From contig CAKMRJ010005745.1 of NCBI GenBank assembly GCA_928212115.1, forward strand, positions 101,237,599-101,301,598: DNA of 64,000 nt. Direction: 5' to 3'. Under the pieces are notes generated by a model. That model was not told the DNA's origin. It did not search any database and worked only from the letters and a program-made list of their open reading frames with translations. Position 1 is the first letter of the stretch; each line of letters starts with the position of its first letter. This document shows positions 47,573 through 58,775 of the stretch, piece by piece. Both the position numbers and the translations under genes were made by a program. The DNA comes from Lactuca virosa (taxonomy: Eukaryota; Streptophyta; Magnoliopsida; Asterales; Asteraceae).

Positions 47573-48840
47573 AATGTTTATAGTGAACTCAGTATATCGA
47601 ACCACATAAGATATACAAACTATAAACACCTTTGGGACTAAAAGTCTCTGATTGAACATTTTCAAATGACTATACTTTTAGAAAGTGAATGGTTTCTTAT
47701 TAAAAGTATAAATACATGCATACATGCTCATATAGTGTCATAAGTAGAAGAACATAAAGTAAAAGAAGAGGAGTTGTACATTATGGGTATGCCTTGGTAT
47801 ATGTAAATCAAGTCTGGGAAGGATATAGCCTGATCAACTATATCTGTCCGAGGATTGACTTGCATATACTGGGGGATAGTCATAATGGGCAACAAATCTA
47901 ACAACCTAACTACACCCTACAGGGAATACTTTAAGAATCGAATCTAAACAGCTAAAAATACTATAGGAGTATTTGGTGATACTATAACCAACTTATGTGA
48001 AAACTAAAGACCTCTATTAGTAGGCCTATGATAACTGAGTGCATACGCCAAGGTTATACATAATTAAAGATATTATAGACTCAGAATCTATGACTATTGC
48101 TCTACTTCATGTTCCTTGTTTGGTTGTGGACTTAGAGTAGAGTCATTTATTCGAAAGTCTATTTTATCTCAAATTATGTATAACTGATATGCACTATGTG
48201 ATTATAGACGTAACTAATAAGGATCACCCCTATAAGTAATTATAGGATTAGGCGTCTATTAATTATCTCTTCTACCCCTATTCTCGCACGAGCAACATGA
48301 TGTGTAAATTTTAACGCCCGTACAAAACCTACTTCTACCCACTACCATAACTCCGTCTCCAAGACGTTAACAGAAACACCAAGAATAGTTCACTAAAGTG
48401 CGAAATTATACATGTGTATATAAATGGTAAGGATATTTACTAAAAGGTTTATCAATGAAATAGGCATGCATTTTATTTCATTGAATCTCACTACTTGGTA
48501 TTACAAACAATTTACAATTGGTAACTCTAAGATTCTTTAGGTTTACCTCGAAGTTATGTGTAATTAAGAAATGATTGACCTAGAAATGGTGAGTCTGCCC
48601 TAGGACCTGTTCCTTGTTTGGTTGTGGACTTAGGGTAGACTCATTAGGATCAACAGTCTAATAAAATTTTAATTACACATAACTGGGGGCATGTCAAGTG
48701 AATCTTAGGGGTGGATCAGACATGGAACAAATCACAAGATTATAATCAAGTTATTCCTACTAAATTCATAAGTCTATTTATATAGACCTCTGGTATAGAG
48801 TCGTCGGCGTAGTCGTGTCGGCAATCTAGAATATGGCTAA
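47573..48840 (+). repeat. E3 leader with two leader-motif copies; upstream ORF lost
   Basis: Leader homologous to that of E1 and E2. Motif copies are at 48105-48195 and 48598-48690 (each GTTCCTTGTTTGGTTGTGGA). The place where MAGFHP would start (about 48296) reads CAACATGATGTGTAAATTTT, so that ORF is gone. Homology to Tekay leaders fades by about 48800. Confidence 0.65.
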
Positions 48841-48995
48841 ATACATAATACAAACTATAATACCCAAATTATACAAAATTTTCTGCATTAAAAATCAATA
48901 GACAAATACATAAAATGAAACTAAAAAGGGTATCAAACTATCAAGAGAAAAACACATACAATGTAGATTAAAATCCACTAATTATAACAAAATGG

Positions 48996-50081
48996 CTAAG
49001 GATTGTTAAGTCCTCTCTTCTTATAAATAGCTTTGAAGCAAGCTTGCCTAAGCTTCTTTGTTCTTTCTGTCAATTCCATACCTGGCAATTTCTCCATCAT
49101 CTTCTTGTGCCCTTCTAACGTCTCTATCTCCTCCTTTAATCCCAACTCCTAATTTTTTTTTAAAAGGTAGATGCAATATATTTTTCATGTGAGTTCACAA
49201 AATTTACAATGAGTTAAGTTTATATAAATATAAATCAGGAATCGTAGTAAATCAATTGATTTGATGTGGCATATGCCTAGGACCTATGTTTAGTTATAAA
49301 GAAACTAACAATTAAAATTTTAGAAAATACCAAAACTACTTTGGTTACCAAGTGCATGAGTAATGTATAGAAGGTTATTATCATAATTTACCTTGGCATT
49401 TTCAATGAGGGATTGAAGGCTCTTAAGTTTTCTATGAGGCCATCCGTTTATGTTTAGCTCTCTGCATCTTTTCTTCAACACTGTTAAACTTATCCCTAGT
49501 TCCTTTGCTGCCATGGTTATCGGCATCTCAAAGTACTTCTCTATCTCTTCAAACTCCAATGGTCTCAATCTCTTTGCCACCTTCCGGCCACCGTGATCAG
49601 TGGTGGCAGCACTAGAACTACATGTAGCCTCACCACCGGATTTACAGTCTTCACTGAAACTAACCAATGGTAAATTACCATCCTCCCAACAATCCCATAA
49701 GCTTATATCTTCAAGGGGATCAAAATCGTGAAACTCATTTCTAGAAATGATGTTTTGATCTTTGTTAAGTACTGTGGAAACGTTCTGATCGAGCACTTCA
49801 TGCAATTTTTCCGACAACTCGTAATCATGATGGTTGAGCATGTCACCACTGCAAAAATCCAAAAAAAAACTCAAGATAATCAAATCCAACACGATGAAAG
49901 ACTCTTTTTGATCACTACAAATCCAAACCATGTTTTGAGCAATGTCGACAAAATCACTTTTCTGTGCGTAAGATGGTGTAATGAGTGACGTTTATATATA
50001 CCTGAAAAGATCTTGATGATCAAAGTACTGAAACCAATCGAGGTCATCTATGGGGTTTTGATGATCTGCAGGTGGATCCAT
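48996..50081 (-). CDS. RKD-like RWP-RK domain protein gene, three exons, inside E3
   Basis: Exons on the minus strand: 50081-50002, 49848-49392 and 49148-48996 (80, 457 and 153 bp). Both introns (153 and 243 bp) are GT-AG, and the joined frame is open for 229 residues. Residues 65-91 hold the acidic EFHDFDPL and SLWDCWEDG block typical of short RKD proteins. The RWP-RK domain spans about 119-179: FEMPITMAAKELGISLTVLK, KRCREL, then NGWPHRKLKSL, so the signature Arg before Trp is Gly162. The C-terminal 50 residues look like a coiled coil and end in the family's LRQACFKAIYKKR motif. RKD proteins are nuclear DNA-binding factors of egg-cell and germline programmes; that role is family knowledge. 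The gene is antisense to E3. Retained introns mean it was not captured from spliced mRNA. Exon calls rest on sequence alone. Confidence 0.88.
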
Positions 50082-50120
50082 TTGTGAGGGAGAAGTTAAA
50101 AGTCGCGGTAAGAATGTGAT

Positions 50121-50131
50121 GATTTATATAA
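50121..50131 (-). promoter_or_regulatory. TATA-like element upstream of the RKD-like gene
   Basis: The minus strand reads TTATATAAATC, 40-50 bp before the ATG at 50081. This would give a very short 5' leader. It suggests that native promoter sequence was captured together with the gene. Confidence 0.4.
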
Positions 50132-50738
50132 GTAAAGTGGGAGAAGTAATTAATAGCAAATTGTTGGGAATGCAACAAAACAAGTTAAGCACTTCTGAAA
50201 AATTGATAAATGATTTCGGTAACACTCGCGGAATATAAACTAGTGAAAATTACAAATGAAATTGAATATATATAGTCTATGATGTTATGGTTATTGTGTA
50301 TCTAACAAATGAAGAGAAAATGAATATATATATATATATATATATTCTTTGAGCCGTAACCTTCTTCTTCAATTCACACACATATACGTATATGTTGCTG
50401 CAAATTATGACTTGTGTGCCTCATGCATTTAATGCATCACATGCCTACTGCATATTCTTGACTTTGAAGCTACGTACCAGTTTCCAATTTCCCCAGTAGC
50501 ACAGTTTTCATTAGAAAGTACTCCAAGTCTTCACACATGAACCAGTTAGAAAGTACTCCAAGTCTTCACACATGCAAATTATGACTTGTGTGTCGCTATA
50601 GGTATGTCGTTGGCTCTTGTTAAAAACCTATAGCGACAACAAGTCATCGTAATAGATTAAACCTGTGGTGACGACAAGTCGTCGCTATAGGTAACTAATA
50701 AAACTTTATTTTTTAACCCCGAAAATATGATTGACAAA
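50132..50738. other. Captured 5' flank of the RKD-like gene with TIR-like repeats
   Basis: Contains a TA microsatellite (50325-50344), a direct repeat TTAGAAAGTACTCCAAGTCT at about 50512 and 50547, and a cluster of inverted and direct copies of GTCGCTATAGGT / ACCTATAGCGAC at 50591-50605, 50626-50640 and 50680-50696. The last cluster resembles subterminal repeats of plant cut-and-paste transposons. The boundary to E3 pol is at about 50738. Confidence 0.55.
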
Positions 50739-50968
50739 ATCTATCCGACGAGACCCTCGTGATACCTCTTGACGAAATTGAAATCAACGAGAGTTTCCAC
50801 TTCGTGGAAGAACCGGTAGAAATCATGGATCGAGAGATCAAAAGAACAAAGCAAAGTCGTATTCCCATTGTGAAGGTCCGCTGGAACGCTAAACGAGGAC
50901 CCGAATTCACATGGGAACGCGAGGATCAGATGAAACAAAAGTATCCACATCTCTTCCCAAACTCTTGA
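50739..50968 (+). pseudogene. E3 pol end: chromodomain, frame intact but N-terminally truncated
   Basis: An open stretch ending at a TGA (50966-50968). It reads LSDETLVIPLDEIEINESF, then DREIKRTKQSRIPIVKVRWN and PEFTWEREDQMKQKYPHLF, a complete Tekay-type chromodomain tail. It has no start or catalytic domain of its own, since everything upstream of it was replaced by the captured gene. It is better preserved than the E1 copy (WERE motif intact), which indicates a young, formerly autonomous parent. Confidence 0.88.
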
Positions 50969-51009
50969 AATCCCAGTCAAAATGAAAATTTCGGGACGAA
51001 ATTCCTTCT

Positions 51010-51022
51010 AACGGGGGGATGA
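51010..51022 (+). other. E3 polypurine tract
   Basis: AACGGGGGGATGA directly before the 3' LTR. Confidence 0.88.
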
Positions 51023-54000
51023 TGTGACAACCGTCAAATTTCGGTCAAGTCAAAGTCAAACAAAGTCAACAAGTCAAACCGGTCAACTCCAATAACCCTT
51101 GTATGTTAGGGTTTACGTTATGTAATCACTATACAATTCGCTATTTTAATGAGAAATCATCATTTGGAAAGTTCATGTGTTTGATTTTCCTTAGCCTTAA
51201 CAGTGCTAAACAACGAACCAAAGCGATAAAACACTATTGCACAATCATCGGGATTGTGTAGGACACTAAATCATGGCTTAAAGGGGGTTTATGGACCTTG
51301 CGTTGCGAAGCCGGACACTCAAAAAGATCACAAACGAAAACTCTCTCAATCTCTTTCACTCAGTCTCTCTCTATTAAAATCTCTCCCAAATCTCTCCCGA
51401 ATCTCTCTCAAAAGTTACTTTAACTTTTTGTAATCATTTGGGTCATCTCGACCCTTAACCGGGTCAAAAACCGCTTGAAATGGGGTAAAAACGGGTGAAA
51501 TAGCCCTAAGGAACCCAAAACCCTCCTATTAGAAGCTTCTCAGCATGCGAGACCGAAGCCTCTCAACATGCGAGACCGAAGCCGAAGCCAGCATGACAGA
51601 CCGAAGCCGAAACTACCGAGACAGAAGCTTCGCATGCGAGCCTGCTGGTACGAAGCCTCGCACCTTCGGCCCCATGCGAGAGGTCTCGCAGATAGCTTGT
51701 TTTTCCCGGTTTTCGACTACGACTTCGTTTTAACTCCGTTTTTCATTATTTTAACGTGGGATTTTCACCCAAAACTTTATTTTATAAACTAAGGCCCCAA
51801 AATATATAAATCCCCAAAGTTTTTATAAAAATATATTAAAAGAATTAGTGGTTGAACTAATTATTGAGGGAATATTTGCTTTTCCTTATTTTATGACAAA
51901 AGCAAACCACCACCACCTCACTCTATGATCAGCCACTCTTTCCCACTACCCCTTGTCACCTTAGTGGACCTTTACACCCAATCTCCAGCTCTTCCCACGT
52001 TCTAAGAGCTGGAGAATTGGTCATCTCTCCTCATTCTCATTAACTTCTTTCATTCTACACTTAGCAACCAAAGAACACTCTCCAAAATTCTCTCATCTTT
52101 TCTCTCAACTTCAAGAACTTCAAGGCTTTCTCCAGGGATTTCTTTCTTCAATTAGTAAGTATCTTCATCATTCATATAATTATTACACTCCATTCTACTC
52201 AAATCATTGATATCTTACACAAATTCCATCTTATTCGGTGTTAGATTCTCGAATCATCAAGACATCTTCTTAGTGTTCTTGGGTTGAACACTTCCTCTCT
52301 CTTACTTTCATCCTCTGAAACCACATAGGGTGAGTTCATACCCCTACATTTACATGTTTTCTTAAGTTTTAAGGGGGGGATACAAGTAAAATCATCAAGA
52401 ACACAATTAAACTTTTTCTAACAGATTACATCAGAAAAGATGGACTTTAATCACGGACTGTTTTGGTCAACTTAAATATTTTAGTTTTCAAAACTGTTCC
52501 AGGTGAAAGTAGTTCAAACTCTTAGCTTTAAAATGGCTACTTGCACATCTCCATATGATGTTTCTACAATTTATGGTGATTTTTACAAAACTGCCTATCA
52601 TTTTAGAGGCAAACCCGGACCAGTCTGTGATTATGGACATTTTGACCTCTGTTAGAGATCACTAAAAATCATGATAAAATTTATGAACAAACTAGACTCA
52701 TATTCCAAACTCCCACAATTTGTGGATTTGGATTTGGAGCTTTGATGATTTTTCTATAAATTTTCTAAGAACAGTAACAGAAACTGTATACAACAAAAAG
52801 TTGCTGTCAATTTCATTTCACCTTGTAACATATGAGCAAGGTGTATATCTTTATGTGATTATATGTTATTGCAATATATGACATTTTTTCTTAATATTTA
52901 GACACACATCAGTTTACAAATGGATTTGGACATATAAAATATAAAGAATAACAAGTGATTATAATCAAAGTACAACCGATACATTCAAACATTTAATAAA
53001 CTATTTTGAATATAGTTTGCATACATTACTACATACTACCCTTGGTTGATAAACTATAATAGGTATAGTTTATGAAACATTACATAACACATACATTTAA
53101 AAAGGTTACATTTATACAAAGGATATTTTCATTAAGCAAGGTACGGCCATACGGTACCAAGTTTTCATAACACGTAATTCCGTTAATGACTTTGTGAGAC
53201 ATTTACTTCAAATTACCATTAAGTCCTGTATTGTAACCAGAGTCTCCTTGAGGGAGAGCGTGATAGTTGTGTATAGATCTATATTGGGTTTGACAAACCC
53301 ACACCTAAACTGCATGCAACAGTTAGACCGATAGGTCTGGGGTGACAAATGTCATAACATTTCCGACGCCTGAAGAACGTCCTTTCAGCCAACTAGGTCA
53401 TAGCATGGTTATAATAACTCACATGTGGTATTAACAAACATATAATTTACGGGGATTTCACTAAAATCAAACGAGTTTATGTCGATTTAAACTTGCATTG
53501 TTTTACTATAAGGAACGAACACTACTTGTACATTTCGGTCTTTGGGTTTTAAGACTACATTTACACATTAAGGAAAATATTGGATTTTCTGGAACGAACA
53601 CTACTTTTACAAGAAAAGGCTTTCATAAACTCACATTAAATATAAACAAACATAGAATTTACGGGGATTTCACTAAAATCAAACGAGTTTATGTCGATTT
53701 AAACTTGCATTGTTTTACTATAAATATGACAAATTACTTGTACATTTCGGTCTTTGGGTTTTAAGACTACATTTACACATTAAGGAAAATATTGGATTTT
53801 CTGGAACGAACACTACTTTTACAAGAAAAGGTTTCATAACTACATACAAAAGCTTATGCACTCACCAACTTAATTGTTGACACTCTTTCAAAACTACTTG
53901 TATTCTCAGGAAATCACTAAACAGGTAAACAAGTGCTTTTGAGAATGGGACGTTAAGGCGTCAAACATTTCATATTTTATCAACATAATGTAATTGATTC

Positions 54001-54154
54001 ATAAACATGTAATTCATACAATGATGTAACTTTTTCAATTATATTTATGTTGGTTATGTTTACTTTGATCACTATTGAAATTGTTGTTATGATACTATAC
54101 ATGAAGTCCTCCACCCCCGGACGTTTCCGCCATCCTTGGTTTGGGGGTGTGACA
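51023..54154 (+). repeat. E3 3' LTR with internal duplication
   Basis: 3132 bp, about 209 bp longer than the 5' LTR because of a tandem duplication at 53434-53831. Otherwise the two look nearly identical. Confidence 0.95.
53434..53831 (+). repeat. Tandem duplication of about 211 bp in the E3 3' LTR
   Basis: The block around ATTTACGGGGATTTCACTAA occurs at 53448 and 53659, and CTTGTACATTTCGGTCTTTG at 53524 and 53736. The 5' LTR has each only once. The left copy has lost the AATATGACAAATT segment, leaving ACTATAAGGAACGAACACTA as a scar that duplicates a piece from farther right. Confidence 0.88.
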
Positions 54155-54159
54155 CAACG
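54155..54159. other. Target-site duplication of E3, right copy (CAACG)
   Basis: Matches 44630-44634 exactly. Confidence 0.92.
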
Positions 54160-54378
54160 AGGAACAGGAGATAAGGCAGCATCACTCACTCGAGGTCTAT
54201 CAATCTTAATTATAAATAACCTTAACATATATACTTTGCCATCATAGATTTACCTAATTGATTTTTAAATTTTACAACAGTGCTGCGACTTTCGCCTTAA
54301 CGAAGGAGTAATTACAATTAGAATTGATTTATTAAAGTTCTCGGTTAGCTACTTAGGATCGAGAGACGTACCAAAATT
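54160..54378 (-). repeat. E4 leader-type motif split by E3, plus spacer
   Basis: On the minus strand the motif half CTGTTCCT and its AT-rich block (54160-54245) join the other half at 44581-44634. The rest is non-coding. Confidence 0.6.
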
Positions 54379-55008
54379 CTACCGGGTTCTTTGATGCTTC
54401 TCCTCGGCATTAGGGTTAGACTCCTCCTGCGCCCTTGTCATTCTTTTAGTTGGGCAGTCCCTCTTGAAGTGCCCAATTTCACCACATAGATGGCATACTG
54501 GACTGGTCGCCACATTGGTGGTTGATGTAATGAACTCAACCGGGGTTTTGTAGAAGCGGGCGGTATGCCCCTTCATGTTGCACCTAACGCAAAAGAGTTC
54601 TCGACATATACCATGATGATGGTAGCTACACTTGCTGTAACAGGGAAGGTTTCCTAGGTATGGTCTTCTTGGAGTCGCGACGGACGTGTTGACAGGGGTA
54701 TTGACTACCTCAGCTCATTGCCCTTTGGAAGGTCTTTGAGTCGAGGTACTTCCCTCCTCGTTCTTAAACTTTCTTTTCAGTGGATCTGGTTGAGGTTCTT
54801 GGGTGGCTAGGTACACGGGTGTTGGTTGCTGCTGTCCATTGCTTTGATCGGGATTCCCGATAGGGCTCCTGCTAACATTGGCGTTGTTAGCATTCAGGTG
54901 AGCCATGACAACTGCTACGGCTGCTGAAACTGTAGCTTGAAACGTAGCTTCATCGAATAGAAGGACCGGTGTCTTACTAACGGGTTGGTTACGTTTCTTC
55001 GGAGGCAT
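54379..55008 (-). pseudogene. E4 gag remnant: head plus zinc knuckles, capsid deleted
   Basis: The minus-strand ATG at 55008-55006 opens MPPKKRNQPVSKTPVLL, then FDEATFQATVSAAVAVVMAH, the head of a Tekay-type gag. A TGA at about 54717-54715 ends the first frame. The knuckle part continues in another frame: CYSKCSYHHHGIC near 54640, CVRCNMKGHTARFY (last Cys replaced by Tyr) and CHLCGEIGHFKRDC near 54460. As in E2, the capsid between head and knuckles is missing, although the sequence is clearly different from E2. An upstream in-frame Met (55104) exists, but MPPKK matches E1. Confidence 0.8.
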
Positions 55009-55158
55009 GGTTTTTCCTACATGGAAAGGAACACAAGCTGATGAGAGACGATGGTTAACCCTAGACGTATCTATCTTTACTATGATAGGCATAAATTTTC
55101 CCACGCCTCGAGTTATGGTTATCTGAGTGTCGACCTACATCCCTATGATGCAGTTCGG

Positions 55159-55163
55159 GTAAC
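55159..55163. other. Target-site duplication of E5, left copy (GTAAC)
   Basis: GTAAC before the left LTR is repeated after the right LTR at 62847-62851. Confidence 0.9.
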
Positions 55164-55939
55164 TGTTGGGTTTTGAGCATTCTAACACTCCTAAGTGTAC
55201 ATGCAACCCTAAATACCTTGGATCTGTGTTTTCTCTATTATACATGCAAATATGATTATCCAAGGTATTATCCTAACTAGCATACCAAAACATTGATACT
55301 AGGATAATAAAATAGATAGAATACATACCTTGTTGTTGTTGCTTGACTCCATGAAGCTTGAGAGCCTAGTACCCCAAGTGTGACACCTCAAATGGTTCAC
55401 ACAACATCATGAACTCTTGGAATAACCATGAGAAGAAGACATACATGTTCAAATCGGCTAGCCCTCAAAATATGTATCACTAGTGCCAATTTCTTGAACT
55501 GAAGGGGTTCTTATATAGTGTGGCTATTAGGGTTACACCATGTAACTCATGACTTTACCCATTCCTTATGCTCCATGGGTTTTAACCTCCATGGAGTATC
55601 CATGGATCACCATATAGGTTAAACCCAACATAAAGGAATCTTGGATCATAAGCCCACATATATAAGAATGAATAATTTACACAATCAATCCCCATATATT
55701 TAATTAGTCTCTTTTTGATCACTAAATTAAGTCCAAATTAATTCTTGATCAATACTAATTAAATAACATGATTTCATATTAATATATTAGAACTTATAAT
55801 ATATTAATATGTCACAAAATGTCTTTTCCTCATAAACGGTCTATCCAAATGTTCCGATGCCATGCAACCCAAATGGACCATGCCGAGTCGGGTCAAGTAC
55901 ATACCAATTATAGTTATGGACTTAGACACTAATCCAACA
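55164..55939 (-). repeat. E5 3' LTR (left)
   Basis: 776 bp; plus strand starts TGTTGGGTTTTGAGC and ends CTAATCCAACA. Near-identical to the right copy (a few base differences), so insertion was recent. Confidence 0.94.
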
Positions 55940-55940
55940 G

Positions 55941-55950
55941 TCTCCCACTT
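55941..55950 (-). other. E5 polypurine tract
   Basis: The minus strand reads AAGTGGGAGA just before the LTR start TGTTGGATTAG, which fixes the orientation. Confidence 0.85.
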
Positions 55951-56861
55951 GGATAAGTCTAAAACTATTATTGCGTATGACTTCAGGAACCAACTGGCAA
56001 TCGTAGCTCTCAAAAGCCGCTGTCGAACTCTGACCTTGTAGATGAACTCTGACCTTTGTCAATGACTTGTCCATTAGATAAGGGATCATATATTCCTCCA
56101 TTCTAGATATCATATGGACTGAGACATGGATTATAATCATTCTCTCTGTCCATTTGTTGTTTCCCGATTTCCGATTTATGACGATTGACTAATTGAACAA
56201 ATCAAATCAGTCCAGGCCCGGCCGAGCACTTACATTTGTCATCACCAAATCATCGAGGGGCCCACAGATATCGCTTTTATCCCGAAGGTAAAAGGAATGG
56301 ATAAACTTCGACTCATATGGCTTGTTCTACTACTTGTTGAATCATACACAAAGGCACGTTTTATAACACCGAGTTACCGAATGTGTTTTCGTGCAATCAA
56401 TGTACAACCAACTCATAGTAACAACTTATATCTCTAGGTTTGAAGAATATAAGATATTATCGTCTCATGATCACTCGTGATAAAATCCATGAAGTGATTC
56501 CAATGAGCGCGGGTTGAATCCAATACTCAGAACTTATGAGCACTCATGAGTGTTGTAGCCCCTTGTCCAACATCTTAGACCTCTACAAGCCAACCCATGA
56601 CAGTCTTGATTCATATCTACTTCCAACATATGACCGACTGTGGATAGTTTGAATAACTTAGTCAATCAGGAAGAACGACCTAGTTATTCTGGAAGTCAAA
56701 ACATGCAAAATGAAACACAATAATAATAGAATCTAATATGGTATCAAAACCTATGAACATAAATAAAACACCTTTTATTTATCACCATATGATTACACAT
56801 TATTCATTGTATACTGTTTCAGCTATCAACTTTATTCTTGAATTTAAAACAATAGTTGTCC

Positions 56862-56921
56862 CATGCTCCAAGCATGTACACTATGTTTTCTAAACACTAG
56901 TCATGCCATACACCAAGTATG
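56862..56921 (-). repeat. E5 paired hairpins with CCAA loop
   Basis: Two neighbouring units of about 45 bp. CATGC-TCCAA-GCATG (56862-56876) and CATAC-ACCAA-GTATG (56907-56921) keep the loop while two arm positions change together on both sides. Both are followed by a CACTATGTTT or CATACTATGTTT segment. Confidence 0.7.
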
Positions 56922-57562
56922 CATACTATGTTTGTCAATGATCTTCACTTTGTGAATTAGATCAATTGAACATAACTCCAATGATCCTCTTTCACAGTCC
57001 CAAATCCTTACTGCAAATGCAAGAATTCCAAATTCATGCCATTTACTGAAATCTGTTAGATTCTAAATGATTATGCACAGAGTCAGAAAGACTTGACAAC
57101 AACCATTACAGAGCATTCCAAAGGAGATCAGCTCCTTGGAAATATCCTTCTTGCATTAAGTTTCCTAATCTTACACAGATTGAATAATTTCCAACTTTGA
57201 AACATTTCCATATTCCATTTTGACTATCACTTCTGAACAAGAGTTGCCTCCTTACAGATTATGTCAATATGGTCCTTCCAGAATTATCACTATACTTCCA
57301 ACTGTCCTTGAGCAACCAATCTTTGGTAAACCTTAGATTGTCCTCGACAATTGCTTAATCCTTTTAGTCATATCCAGTTCTAGACCTTTTCCCTTCTTAA
57401 TGGCCCAGGCATTTGGAAAATTTTAGAAAGGATAAATATAGCACATGTAATCGATCCTATATCCGAAGCATATGGGACTCGAGTCATGATGTCTCACATA
57501 AAGACTAAACCAGTCTTTTGCTATAACATTTCCATTTCTATTTGCCAAGTTCTCATAATTCA

Positions 57563-57593
57563 GATTATGAAAAGGGATGCCGTAATCATAATC
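57563..57593 (-). repeat. E5 stem-loop, loop GGGATGCCG, copy 1
   Basis: Arms GATTATGA (57563-57570) and TCATAATC (57586-57593) are perfectly complementary around AAAGGGATGCCGTAA. Confidence 0.75.
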
Positions 57594-58046
57594 GAATTTT
57601 AGAACGCAAATAATGGACCCATATATAGAATTTCTTTATGTTGAGTCATTCCAACATGAAATTCATATATATATCCTTGACTAAATACGACTTAAAACCT
57701 CAATCTAAGCTTTTAGAATTGAAATGAAGTATAATTTTCTCTCCCTTAATTATAGCAAAACAACTTTTTCAACCCCTGCAGCCTCACGAATTAAAACTTT
57801 TGTTTTCTATAATTAACATTGCTAACTTGCAACCTTTATCATAATTATCATGCTCCCACTAACATGATGATTATTAGCATAACACTTATGCTCCCACTAG
57901 CTTTGACATGTAATCAGAAATCAGCTGGACTTCTAGAAATCAATACTTTATTGACTTTCTTACCAAAGTTCAGATTTCTGATACTAGATTGCTTTGATAA
58001 AACTTTATCAATATCATACACCTTATCTTAGATAGCTCACAGGTGT

Positions 58047-58108
58047 GTCTAAACAATTTTAAGAACTATGAAAAGGGATGCCGTAATCATAGCCTCGATT
58101 GTTTAGAC
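58047..58108 (-). repeat. E5 stem-loop, loop GGGATGCCG, copy 2
   Basis: Inner arms CTATGA (58066-58071) and TCATAG (58087-58092) enclose the same AAAGGGATGCCGTAA loop. Outer arms GTCTAAACAAT (58047-58057) and ATTGTTTAGAC (58098-58108) are perfectly complementary over 11 bp. Confidence 0.78.
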
Positions 58109-58132
58109 CTTTACCACTTCTCACAAGTCCAT

Positions 58133-58168
58133 GTTAGTGTGCTGGTTAACCACACACGCTCCACTAAC
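58133..58168 (-). repeat. E5 stem-loop, loop GGTTAACCACACACGCTC, copy 1
   Basis: Arms GTTAGTG (58133-58139) and CACTAAC (58162-58168). Two further copies at 60724 and 60804 keep the loop with altered arms. Confidence 0.75.
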
Positions 58169-58736
58169 GACTTTGAGAATGCAAATATCACAATTGCTAT
58201 CTAGCTAAAATCTACTTAGTGAAAGTGTTTCCTCACCATCATTTTCATGAATCGGAGAGAAACCTTATGACACTTAGATTTAATGGTGTATGTGTTCTTA
58301 TCCATGTGAATTGTCAAAACCATAGTCACAAGACAAGGATAATGACAAATTCAAACTCATATGGACTGAACTCAATCTTAATTTCTTGCCATGTGGCAGC
58401 TCAAGGGTCTGCCATTGCTTCCAAGTTGTTGTGCAACCAATTGAGAACTCTAAGAACTCATATGCAAAGCCAACTATAATTGGAATGGACACAGAAATAG
58501 TCAACACGATAGGTTATAAACCTCAAGTCGTGTGCTAGTGAAGAACTTTAGGTTTTACTCTTGATTAGTTCTTGAGACTTTCAAGACCTTTTAAGACTCC
58601 CACTGTCCTCTTGACATATAAGACTCTCTTGTCAAATATTCAAGAGATAGTGTGGATTCTAATCAAGACAAACACTTCACACAATTGGCCTTAGTTGGTC
58701 TTTGTTTTATCCAAAAACATCACAACTTACCAATTT

Positions 58737-58775
58737 CAAATGTACAAGAGTAGAAACCTTCTACTCTTACATTTG
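58737..58775 (-). repeat. E5 long hairpin
   Basis: CAAATGTA, a 2-nt bulge and AGAGTAG pair with CTACTCT and TACATTTG, 15 pairs in all around AAACCTT. Confidence 0.7.

Larger units (their letters stand above)
44635..54154 (+). mobile_element. E3: non-autonomous Tekay-like LTR element carrying an RWP-RK gene
   Basis: Complete element of 9520 bp: 5' LTR, iMet PBS, leader, host-type gene in antisense, end of pol, PPT, 3' LTR, flanked by CAACG duplications. Gag, protease, RT, RNase H and integrase core are absent. The LTRs look nearly identical apart from a tandem duplication in the right one, so the insertion is recent. It needs enzymes supplied by a related element. Confidence 0.93.

Noticed and set aside
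49728..49988. Plus-strand open frame overlapping the RKD-like gene
   Set aside because: It is the antisense shadow of exon 2 and intron 1.
48996..50081. Host RKD-like gene as a resident locus merely flanked by solo LTRs
   Set aside because: PBS follows the left LTR, the pol end and PPT precede the right LTR, and the CAACG duplication lies outside both, so the gene is inside one element.
50325..50344. TA repeat as a functional element
   Set aside because: Simple microsatellite; nothing beyond its length supports a role.
53498..53764. 88-codon open frame in the E3 3' LTR
   Set aside because: It arises from the 211-bp duplication, uses non-coding LTR sequence and has no counterpart in the 5' LTR.
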